A stretch of 64,000 nt of DNA from Acanthaster planci (Eukaryota > Echinodermata > Asteroidea > Valvatida > Acanthasteridae), in contig NW_019091368.1 in assembly GCF_001949145.1 (NCBI RefSeq), forward strand, positions 2,589,470 to 2,653,469, in the 5' to 3' direction. Of this stretch, positions 36,901 to 46,468 are shown piece after piece (the stretch's first letter is position 1; every line of letters begins with the position of its first letter). The notes under the pieces are model-generated. The model made no database searches. It saw only the letters and a program-made list of their open reading frames with translations, and was not told the DNA's origin. Made by a program: the position numbers and the translations under genes.

Positions 36901-39900
36901 TGTTGCCAGATAGTTTGCTGGAACCTCTTAATTTGATTTAATTTGATTGTAGACAACGAAAAAAGGGATATTTTTGTGAGGCACCCTGTGGATGTTGACA
37001 TGTTGAAATCCCTGCATGAAAAAGTGATTGTTTGTTGAAAGTGAAGTGGTTGGCCAATTCTTTCAATAAACTTCATTCCGTCATTTAATAGACATTCCCT
37101 TCAATCATCTCGTTCATGACACCCCTGTCAAATACCCCATCCATTTATGACATATCCCCATTTGTCTGGCACCTCACCCCATGCCTCCTTCATCAAATGC
37201 CTCCAACTATCAAACCCATTCACCCATCAAACCTCCCATTCACCCACCACACCACTACCCATAAACACATCCGACCATCAAGCGCATCTCAAACATCAAG
37301 CATCCCTCCTGCCAAAAAACACCCCACCCATGAAATACATGCATCCCCCCACATCGGACATACCCATTTATCTAACACCGCATTCCTGACATCTGTCAAA
37401 TACCACAGAGCTTGCACCCACCACCCATTAATCACTCCTTACCATTCCGTCCTGTACCTGCCTTGCTCTAACTGCAGTCAGTGCCAGTCTTTAAGCTACT
37501 GTCAGAAAAAGATGAATATGCCAAATTAACATCCCTGCACGTCCATCGCCTTGGTCCAGTCTCATGGTCCCAGATTTCATTTGTTACGTAGTTTGCATGT
37601 GAACCAGCATGCTTTATGCCTAGATTTGATTTGGTGAGTTTAGTGGAGTGCCCTTCAAAACGCAGCTTACAGAGAAGTCGGCTCTCGATTGAAAAATCCC
37701 TCCTTGTCAAATGTTGCTCCTGTTGAGAATGATAGTGGCTCCCAATATACAAATCAGGTGTTTAAAAAACATACGACATGAAAGCAAAGAAAAGAGAACA
37801 GTTTTTTGTCACCCACTGCAGGTGTGGATTTATCATTCCAGAAAAAATTTGTTAAGTAAGATAAGTTGCCTTTTATCACATTGAACATCCGATAATTAGC
37901 CCATCCTGTGAATTAGGAAAGCTGCTAAGAGATGGCAAGAATCAGTGGAGTTGATTCTGCAGATTTACTTGGAAACAGTCTCTTGTCCAAACGCTTGTGT
38001 GATAGCAGGAAATCTTGAGAAGCGGTGAACATTTTTTGTACACACTCCGTTAGAGAGGAACAGAGGGTGACTTCAGACTTCAACTGGTCAATGCATGCTT
38101 GCATGCCCCTAGATTTTGTCGCGCTTACAGAGAGATTTTTGCCCACTAATTCCTTGTATTTTAACCTGTAAAAAGGTCATGATGGGGCTGTCGATTGTGT
38201 GGCCGTCACCCATGACGACACCCATCTGGTATCCGGGGCCCGTGATGACATCATGACTGTCTGGGAGATGGCCTCGGGTCGCAAGGCAAGTCATAGCGAT
38301 TTGATCAGATGTGCTTCACTTGACATGGTCTGGAAGTTTTTACTCTGACAGGAGCTATCTTTTATTGAAACAAGATATTATGTAGAAACAGTCTGCAGAG
38401 TTTGTTTCTGCATTCAACTGGGGACCTTGAACAATAGAGGACAATAAGGTCCCCGATTGACAGAGGGTCCCCGATTGACAACTGTGTACAAAACATATGG
38501 GTGGTCTTCTTAAAAAGTTTAAGTACAAACAAAAGAGGAACAATAGGGGGTCCCCAGTTGCAGGCAAATACAAACTTGGGTGGCTTTGTTGGGTCCTAAC
38601 CTTGATTTCTTCGATACTCTTCTAGGAACCTTTCTGTGTATAAAGCCAAGACGTACTAAAGCTTTCAAAGGGCATTTATCCCAGTTTTGGACACCAATCG
38701 CTTTTCAAAATTGGAGGGGGGGACAAGACTTCACTCCTTCCCCGACCGACCGACACCCATTTCCCCAGTGTATGTAAGTAACTGGCTGGGTTGTCCTTGC
38801 CGCCGGCCCAAAATATTCTTTAAAATCACTTGGTGGATTTGTCGCCCCTTTCTAATTTCCAATGTTTCCACCTCGGGTCCTGCAGGTGCAGACTCTGGAA
38901 GGCCAGCAGGCCATCGTCTCTCACCTGGCCCTCGCCAAGCAGCTGGTTGTGTCCGCCTCCCTCCACTCACCTTACATCAAGCTCTGGGACATCTCCCCCA
39001 AGTACCTGCAACAGCGGAGGATGACGTTCGGCGACAGGAGCGGCATGGTTGCGGTGACGGCTGATCAGAGGTTTGCCCGACCTCAGATTTGGGGAGAATT
39101 CATGGATAAGCTATGCCACCAGTCAATAGCATCTTACAATTTTGCCCGTGTGCAATGCATTCCCACTCAAACGAGTTTAGTCCAACCACTTTCTTATGGA
39201 ATTCCATCGTCAGATTTTCCCCGTTGGTTGCATTTCTCATTGCTTTCGTGGTTCCTGCCATCTTGCACCGTTAATTCCAGAAGGTTCTTGAAAGCCAGTC
39301 ATGCAAACATGCCCTGGTGTGTGATTCAAAATGGTCGGCCTGGCTAGTCCAACCATAAATCATTCCCACTAAGTTGATTGAATTGTTGCTAATCATAGCC
39401 TATGCTTGAACTTACCTTATTCTAAAAGCTGAGGCACTGACTGAATTTTGAGGAAATGGCCAGTCAGTATCAACTTTGTATGAAAAGAGAGCAACATTTT
39501 TGATGTCCACATAAAGAATGTGTGGCAGTTGGTATTTTGTAAACATTTTCCTATTTTTATAATTGGGTACTAATTTGATTCTGTGATTTCTTTATTTTTA
39601 GGTTTGTCATCTTCAAAGGTATTGATCCTTTTGCCAAGACCTCCGTTCACAACATCCATGTCTGGGACGCGACGACGGGGACAGACAAGCACACCCTTCA
39701 GCTTCATAGCGACGAGGTCACGTGCCTGGCTCTTAGCCACAGTGGTGAGTTTGCCTTCACAGGGAGCCGTGACGCCACAGTCGCCATGTGGCGGATAGCG
39801 ACGGGGAAACTCCACCACACATTTGCCGGGCACGACGCTGGGCTCCGCGACCTGCGGATCCGGGCCGACGACCGCTACATGGCCAGCCTGACTCACGAGA

Positions 39901-42106
39901 GCGCCCTCTATGTTTGGGACCTGAAGCAGCTCAAGAAGGTCACGTCGTGCAACCCCTCAGCGGAGCTGGGTGAGGTGACCTGCGTGGCCTTGACGCCTCG
40001 GCAGGACGTCATCCTGGGCACATCTTCTGGACACATACTGGTCAGGGAGTGGTCTCCTAACTCGGGAGACGTAATTGATCTGGGGTCACTGTTAGATCAG
40101 AGTGCAGAGGTGACGGCTTTGGCATTGACGGCTGATGGGACTTTGCTGGCGTCTGGGTATGATTGCCCCTGTGTAATTGTGTGGCATTTGAAGTCCATGG
40201 AAAAACTCTACAAGTTTAAGGTGATTTTTTTGCCAAACATTGCCTGTTTTAAATATATTTTTTCTTTCTATGCAAGTAATTTATCTGAAGAGCCGTGAAA
40301 AAGTGATATATTCATTTTAATTGAAATGTTGTTTATAAATCACGATATTTTTTTGCTTTTAAGTCTCTTTCAGTTACATGAAAGTGCATATAAGTTTATC
40401 AAGCCATATTTGTTAACAAATTTTCAGATGTACTTTGCCTCCCCAATGCAAAGTTTATCTGAAATAGTTTGCAGTACCCGCTGTTTCATCTGACTCGGAC
40501 TGGCCAACCGACCCTGGTAAGCTCTGTGGTCAAGATGTGTGCACTAGTAAGCAGGAGGTCGTGGGTTCGAGTCCCACCTGAGTAAGCTTGTGATTTTTTT
40601 TCCCCTAGCTCTCGGACAAGCACTGAGTATACAGTATTTATGAATATCCACATTCGGTAAGGGCGAAACCCGTATTTAAAGTTAACATCTCCCTGACGCA
40701 AAGTACATCTGAAGCATAAATCCAGTTAGAATTATATTACCCTGAGTGGCTTTATGGCAGGTTGTCTTTCACATGGAAAACAATTATTCAGTAATTAGAA
40801 GTAGAAAGCAGTGCAAATATATTTGTTTTTTTATTTGTGGTATCCTTTTTTAGTCTGGTTGTATCGAGTGCATGTGCTTCACTGGAGACAATCACTTCCT
40901 TGTGACTGGGGCCACAGACAGGGTGAGTATCCGCTCTAAGTGGAACAAGAGAGGGCGTGCTTTTACATTGAAATGATGGTCCTTTGGTGGGAACTTGTGG
41001 CGTGAACGCACGAGTTTATGCGCACTTGTCATGGAGCATGCTGAGTATGCACAACCAATATATGTTGGAATGAATGGTTTTCGTTTGTGAGTCGGGCACG
41101 TCCACGAGCTCAGCTGAAAAAATTCCCACCAGCCCGCCTCTCCGTTGACGGTAAGGGTGCATTTCTACTTGGGGCAAGTTAGGCTGTGACGCTCTAACAG
41201 TGAACTGCTTCAAGTTTGACCGTTGGAACTGTTTGGCTTATTGAGAATATTGTCAAATTCCTAGCATGTTGCTTGTGTGACCCTTTTCAGTTTTATATAT
41301 GTATCACTCATTGTGTATTCAGCCACTACTGGAATGACACTTCTGCTGTTTATGTTTGAAAAAGGAAACAAAATGAAAAGAAAAAGGTGCATTTTTTTAT
41401 GAGAGTTTGCTCCAATGATTGCTTCCTTTCAGAATGCTGTTGGTAGATTCACTGAAAGATGAATCAGATTTTTATTGAAAACATTTTGAAAACCCAAGAA
41501 TGCATTATTTTGCTTCCAACTGTGAGTTTATTTCCATGACGTGGCCGCCCTGAAAAATACAGCCCCTGCATTCCCACCTCTTTCTTGCCTGTTTGTTTTT
41601 CCTCCAGGGAAGTTGTTTAAACAGCATTTCCAAATATTTTGTACCTTAAAATTGCCTGAAGGTGCTTTCCCTTGATGAATGATATGAAGTTAACTCAGCA
41701 TTCCATCTGGAATTAGTGCTAGTCTCCGTCAAAACTTGTGTCTCTTCACAATTCAGCTTTTGTGTTTCCACCTATGGTTAAAAAAAAATCCCCACAGAAA
41801 ATCATGCTGTGGAGCATAGCTGATGGTGACCTGGCCACCAGCCTCTACACCTACTCCAACCTGACCGCGGTCCGGGCGACCCGAGCAACGCTCATCGCCT
41901 GTACCAAGATCGGCCAGCTCATGGCACTCCGCATCCACCTGCCCGGGGAGGAGGTCGTAGGTCAAGCGGACGGGGACAGAGAGGCCCGGGAGAAGAGGCG
42001 GAGTCTGGTATCATTCACGAGCAACGGCAGCAGCACTGGCACCAGCAGCACCCTGAGCGGTGCCCTGAGCACCCGGAAGCTGTCCAAATTCTGTAGCATT
42101 GTGTGA
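24903..42106 (+). CDS. NACHT–WD40 STAND NTPase of the NWD1/NWD2 class, 19 coding exons, 1606 aa
   Basis: Probably an ATP-dependent signalling/scaffold protein. Coding exons: 24903–25014, 25413–25615, 26173–26470, 26995–28080, 28921–29119, 29628–29831, 30403–30517, 30919–31071, 31730–31881, 32794–33029, 33956–34081, 34636–34844, 35076–35321, 35874–36063, 38176–38285, 38886–39070, 39602–40220, 40854–40922, 41798–42106. All phases close (4821 nt). Residues 28–36 (VRIFVSSTF) open a DUF4062-like domain with DMRWGVRDEA and LGQRYGWRP. The P-loop GPSGSGKT is at 380–387 and a Walker B-like LLIVLDSLDQL at 473–483. A helical region (LSLDDEVL, KELPYHLLH-type) follows, then WD40-like repeats from about 917 to near the end. 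The last four residues are CSIV, a possible CaaX box. Intron 15 is GC–AG. Met10 has a better start context than Met1. The exon 13/14 junction is phase-consistent but a small missed exon is possible. Confidence 0.93.
28397..28676. mobile_element. Possible decayed DNA-transposon remnant in NWD intron 4
   Basis: The left end reads CAAGGACGGATCCAG; the right end, reverse-complemented, reads CAAGGGCGTATCAATG, an imperfect inverted match. Runs of G near the left and C near the right add to the mirrored look. Ends of the form C-A-x-G-G-x-C-G-G-A-T-C are common in hAT-type elements, but no target-site duplication is visible. Low confidence. Confidence 0.3.
33611..33861. mobile_element. MITE M1, copy 1, with 26-bp terminal inverted repeats (NWD intron 10)
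   Basis: The left terminus GGGCCCAATTTCATGGCGCT (continuing GCTTAC) and the reverse complement of the right terminus agree at 25 of 26 positions (33611–33636 and 33836–33861). The 251-bp interior has no coding potential and contains further GCTTA/TAAGC words. No unambiguous target-site duplication is visible, so the superfamily is left open. A decayed relative lies at 55632–55824. Confidence 0.85.
37100..37460 (+). repeat. C/A-rich low-complexity tract in NWD intron 14
   Basis: Degenerate reiteration of ACCCATCA / CATCAAA-like words on a C/A-rich strand, almost free of G. It leaves long open frames on the + strand that are compositional artefacts. No exon is supported here. Confidence 0.7.
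38286..38885 (+). other. GC–AG intron (NWD intron 15)
   Basis: Exon 15 ends CGCAAG and the intron begins GCAAGT; the acceptor is CTGCAG before GTGCAG. AAG|GCAAGT is the classic consensus of the rare GC donor class. The phase (0) and the WD40 reading (ending ASGRK, then VQTLEG) continue only with this junction. No nearby GT donor keeps frame and homology. Confidence 0.8.
40475..40677 (+). repeat. tRNA-headed SINE S1, copy 1 (NWD intron 17)
   Basis: Aligns along about 200 bp with 43821–44026, same orientation. Shared blocks: CATCTGACT…ACTGGCCA…TGACC/CGACC, GTAAGCT…GTGGT, CTAGTAAG…GGAGGT, then the RNA polymerase III B-box GGTTCGAGTCC, GTAAGCTTGTGA with a T run, and a tail with AACCCGTA. The A-box region is weaker than in copy 2. 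A functional tRNA is unlikely because no acceptor stem pairs around it. Confidence 0.82.
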
Positions 42107-42584
42107 CGTTAAGTTAAGTCTTGTCTCTAGACCCCCCAAAAAATCAAACTTAGGCCATGTCCGAAACGGGCTTCCAGAGCTACGGCTAGGTCTATTGTCT
42201 ATGCATCTCCACACATTGCCAATGGAGGGAAGACCTAGACCTAGCTCTAGACAACAGATTTGGATGCAGCCTTGGAACATTCCACTGACAAACCATAAGC
42301 CCTTTCTCAAAATACGACTTCATTTCCTGCTGTGGCTTTGTGTCTGTCTTGGGAACCGTTTGTAAGCCCTAAACATTAATTAATGTGAAAAGACTTCTAT
42401 TTATGGCTTCATGTGGTCAGTGGTATCACAAATTGACCTATTGTGGTAGGTTCACACCACCAACTGACCTATCTTGTGCACAAAGTCTTTGCACAATAAA
42501 TGACTTTGAGACATGTCACTTTGTATGGTCAATGATATAATATGCCTTTTTGTTTCTGAAATGAAAATGTGTTCCCCAGCCCTA

Positions 42585-42645
42585 ACCCCCCCTTTTCCCA
42601 ACCCAACCCAACCCACCCCACCCCTAACCTAACCCAACCCAATTG
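42585..42645 (+). repeat. CCCAA/CCTAA-rich simple repeat
   Basis: A short run of ACCCAACCC, ACCCCACCCC and CCTAACCTAACCC words downstream of the NWD stop. It resembles irregular telomere-type repeat sequence but is too short and mixed to be a telomere relic with confidence. Confidence 0.7.
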
Positions 42646-42999
42646 TCCCCACCATTGTCCAAAGCACTTATTTTTGCTTGGAAGCAACTTTTATCCACTT
42701 GTCAATGGTGGACCTTTTAAGGACCTTTTACTTGATTTGGTGTGAGAATGTTGTAATTTGTACATGTACATGAGAAAGTTGTATTTGTGTATCTAATGTC
42801 GACAATCTTCTAGTTTGATGCAGGCATGGAAGAGGAAATAGTCTTGTACCATAGATTCTCTATTTATAGACTTTTATGAAAAAAACTATAGAATACAAAT
42901 AGCTTATATTTTGTACTGTGTAAGTCTGTTTACTAGTTTGTTTTACACAAGCATTTGATGTGCTCAAGACCCTAGTCAGTACTGGCAAAATGTTGTTTT

Positions 43000-43005
43000 A
43001 ATAAA
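43000..43005 (+). terminator. Candidate poly(A) signal of the NWD gene
   Basis: AATAAA about 0.9 kb after the stop, followed by a T/GT-rich stretch (TTTGTGATTTTCGTGTTT) that fits a downstream element. An alternative proximal AATAAA is at 42495–42500. Confidence 0.5.
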
Positions 43006-43820
43006 TGTTTTGCTATTTGTGATTTTCGTGTTTCTAAAACAGGTGATTTCTCAGGTCTAAATGGTCTTATGATGTAGCGATTTTACAAATGTGTGTGCAC
43101 TTTTGATTTGTGCTATTTTCCCAGGCCGTTAGCGCTTTGAGGGAATCATTTCTTTTGCGAGGAAGGTTGAGAACGAGTTGTGGGGACAGGAATTTCTCCC
43201 CTTAACCCCTTGGCGATGGGAATTTCCTCCTGAAAGCCGACTCCAAGAATTCCAGCCTCGCTTGGCCACGAAGGCCACCTGCCAAACCGCAAATTCTCGG
43301 TTTGTGGCCCTGCGTGCTCTGCACGCTTTGAATTACACGGTGAAAAGGCTGAGTGTTCAGTGGCATGCAGCTCTACTCACCCTTCCACATTCCCGTTACC
43401 TCTTTTCAAAGTGGGGACTATTGTGAAGCTGGTGATTATGAAGACCAGTTACCATATATACAAGAGCCAGGGTCTGCCTTCTTTCACCGTGTTTGCTCGA
43501 GCATGGGCCGAGAATAATAGCTGAAAAGCGGGCTGGGAATCTCAATTTTTACGGCGGCTATAGCCGCCTCCTGGTGCGAAGGGGTTACTGTTCTTGGTTC
43601 CCACAACATCTAGGTCTCACTATGTGTTGTTCCCGCAACTATTGGACAGGTATGGTAGGGTAGGCCTGCCCTGTATTTTATTAAAAGGGACAGTTTGTTT
43701 TGTTTGGAAATTCTACACTGACCAAAGGGGTAAAAGTTGACCCAGTAACATTTTTTGGTCCCCATAATGTCTTTATTTTAAGTATGTGTGATATTATCTG
43801 AAATGTATTAGTGGGGTGTG

Positions 43821-44026
43821 CCTGCTGTTCCATCTGACTCCAACTGGCCAGCTGACCGTAGTAAGCTTGGTGGTTAAGTGGTTAAGACCTCTGTACTAGT
43901 AAGTAGGAGGTTGTGGGTTCGAGTCCAACCCCAGTAAGCTTGTGAATTTTTTTGCGCGCTCATGGATAACATTTTGTAGACAGTGCTGTGAATATACATT
44001 GTTAAAGGGTAAAAACCCGTAATTAT
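43821..44026 (+). repeat. tRNA-headed SINE S1, copy 2 (NWD 3' flank)
   Basis: The better preserved copy. An A-box-like TGGTTAAGTGG is followed about 40 bp later by the B-box GGTTCGAGTCC, then GTAAGCTTGTGAA plus a T run and a tail with AAAACCCGTAATTATC. The leader CCATCTGACTCCAACTGGCC precedes the tRNA-like head, as in copy 1 at 40475. This is internal Pol III promoter architecture of a tRNA-derived SINE. Confidence 0.85.
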
Positions 44027-45239
44027 CTGACTGTGTCTTTTTATACTGAACGGAGAGATCCTTTTTGTAATTTGAAGTTAACTGTAATTGAAATGCTATT
44101 TTGTTTCTGAGCATGATTCAGCTTTTAGGCCTATCAATTTTGTAATGTTCTGCTTTGAAGTCAGTTCACACTTGACGACGAAGCAAACATGAACGCTCTT
44201 TTCGTGACATCAGATCAAATATTCACACTGCGAACTTGCAAAAAAAAGAACTTATTTCATCTCAAGCGAATATAAATCCCTGCAAGCAGCCAGCCTGAGG
44301 TATAAACTGGCCTTCATGCAATTGTCTTTGTGTCCAAATGTAGCATTTTCTACTGTGTAATCTCTGCATTTGATAAATGTTGCTTTTTCCAAAGAATAAG
44401 TCCTAATTCTCACCCAGTTCTGCCTTTAAATCATTCCATGTGTTCTCTGTGCATGTGATTTTATTTGTACTATTGTCCCAGTAATTGTTGAAATGTTTAT
44501 GCAATGGCATTTGACGTAAAATAACTTTGTACAGAGTGCAATTGGTACCATGTGGAATTTATTTTTAAATTTATGCTTACAGAAATTGCTTATCTTGATA
44601 TATTGAAGTAATAATTAGAAAAGTATATTATGTTTTGGAATCAGGTTTTTCAAATATATTCATTTTAAAGGATTTCCTTTGATAAGTGGTATTTTTCTTA
44701 GTGTGAAGAATTCTATGATAACTTTTTACTATTTTGAATATTGTTAATATAGAAATGTGAAGGAAATAACTGGAAGCAAAACAAAAAGAAAGTTACTGCA
44801 ACAGAATCCACTTTGTATGTCTTTTCTTATCAAAATAGAAGTTGCATACAAATTTCTAAATGCCACCTGTGTGTTTTTAGGAATAATTTTGGTTAGATAT
44901 CTGTTGAATTTTCTCTAATCTTGAGCTTTTGGAGTAATTTTTTAAGAGCAGCTTTCTGTAAACTATTGTTTTTGACAATTTTACAAGACTAGATAAATAC
45001 TTCTACATTTAAAGAGTGATTCAAGGAAGTTCTTAAAAAATGAAAAATTCAAGACCAACTCAACCATCATATAGTTTCGGTACTCTTTCCAAAATGAGAG
45101 CTAAACAATGATTGAGCTCTTGTTCATCTCCCAATTTTCTGGATGGTTATTTCTTTTTGGTTCTAGATAATCACGGCTTAATTGCATTGACAAAACGACA
45201 AGAAAGAATTTGGAAATATGCAAATAAAACCTGAAGCTT

Positions 45240-45245
45240 TTTATT
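45240..45245 (-). terminator. Candidate poly(A) signal of CXXC1
   Basis: TTTATT on the + strand gives AATAAA on the minus strand, about 1.2 kb beyond the CXXC1 stop. A variant ATTAAA lies nearer, around 46001. A + strand AATAAA at 45223–45228 faces it across 11 bp. Confidence 0.35.
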
Positions 45246-46331
45246 TCAAACATTGCTGCCATATGTACCAAATGTACAAGAACTATCTACAGCACTTTTT
45301 CAATAAACTATACAAATGGAGACTTGACTGTCTTTACAGGTTTGGCACTTTCCTATACCATTTTGGGGGTATTTTCTGTGACATTGTTACATTTTCAGAC
45401 CTTTTCCCATAAACAACAAAAGAACAGAAAAATCCAGCAACCAGAGTGAGACGTCATAACTGCGGTGATACCATGCATTTGTACAGCCTGTACACAGACG
45501 TAGTGCCTCTCCAACTGACTGCGTGTTGTGACTTGCCAGAACAGGACTTAAAGAACATGTTCAACTTGTGCGTGAGTGCAGTGTAACTGGGCAATTTTGG
45601 AATCTCCTAAGACTAGTCTAGAGACTAACCTGATTGGACGCTATAACTGGTGGCACTGCACTCGAGCGCATTCTGCAGCTTGATGCACCCGTGCATCTGG
45701 CAAGTCACAACACCCTATTGGTCAAAGAGACGAGCTGCATGCACATACCAGCGTTGTGCCACCGCAGAAATGGCCTCTCATAATGGCTGTCATATTACAC
45801 AATATGTACATATAAACAATCGTATATACATGTAAACAGACGCTAAAACATGACTGATCCCCAACATTTTAAAACAAATGTGAACCTTTTCCCACCCTGG
45901 TTCAGCAAACCCTCAGTTTACAATGATGAACTTTGACCCATGACAACATGTACATGTTCAGCAGCTCTGGCAGTGAGGCAGTCGATGCTGCAGTTCAAAT
46001 CTTTAATATTGACAAGTCAAGTTTTCCCGACAAACAGATCCCATTAAGGAGGTATAATTTAAAGCCTGAACAGGTCTCCAAGAAGGGCAGTGCAATATTT
46101 TCAAACATCTTCTGAAGAGAAAAACTGTCGGGCAATTAATATCTCTTTTATAAACTTCTGTACATTTTTCTCTTTACAGCGGCATTGGACATCATCTCAA
46201 ATGTGATGGCCAGTTAATATAGAAAAATAAATGTCTGGGAAAAAGTGACAGTTGACATTACTTTCATTTTTACAAACTGGCAAAAATAGGATCCGAGTCA
46301 CAAAGTCGATCTTGGCTGGAAATTCCAACTT

Positions 46332-46436
46332 GGGATTAGGTCTTGACTTGGGCCTGGTGCTGGGGCGGTACCACATCGAGGGTAGGAGCAAGCTGTGGTC
46401 CAGGGTCTGGTAGAGGAGCATCAGGCCCATCATCAG
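46332..46436 (-). pseudogene. Partial tandem duplicate of the CXXC1 terminal exon
   Basis: About 105 bp align with 46471–46575 at an offset of 139 bp, with roughly a dozen mismatches and a 3-bp indel. Shared blocks include GGTAGGAGCAAGCT, GGTCCAGGGTCTGGT, AGCATCAGGCCC and CTTGACTTGGG. The source encodes the last residues of CXXC1 (from LMLHQTLDHSLLLP to the stop). The copy lies after the stop in the presumed 3' UTR and still reads LMLLYQTLDHSLLLP in an open frame. It is a duplicated coding end, not a separate gene. Confidence 0.82.
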
Positions 46437-46468
46437 GGGCTTGTCGATCCTCCCTGGAACCTCAAGAC

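Larger units (their letters stand above)
42107..46468. other. Spacer between convergent NWD and CXXC1 genes
   Basis: 3' UTRs of both genes and repeats; no further gene seen. Candidate NWD poly(A) signals lie at 42495–42500 and 43000–43005. A C-rich (CCCAA)n/(CCTAA)-like tract lies at 42585–42645, SINE S1 copy 2 at 43821–44026, and opposed poly(A) hexamers at 45223 (+) and 45240 (−). The last part (46332–46436) is a duplicate of the CXXC1 terminal coding sequence. Confidence 0.55.

Noticed and set aside
37116-37529. 137-codon + strand open frame rich in His, Pro, Thr and Ser
   Set aside because: It is a product of the C/A-rich low-complexity tract in NWD intron 14; the flanking exons join in phase without it.
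40490-40590. tRNA-like sequence with a perfect B-box
   Set aside because: No pairing acceptor stem, and the same unit recurs at 43821 with shared non-tRNA flanks; it is a SINE head, not a tRNA gene.
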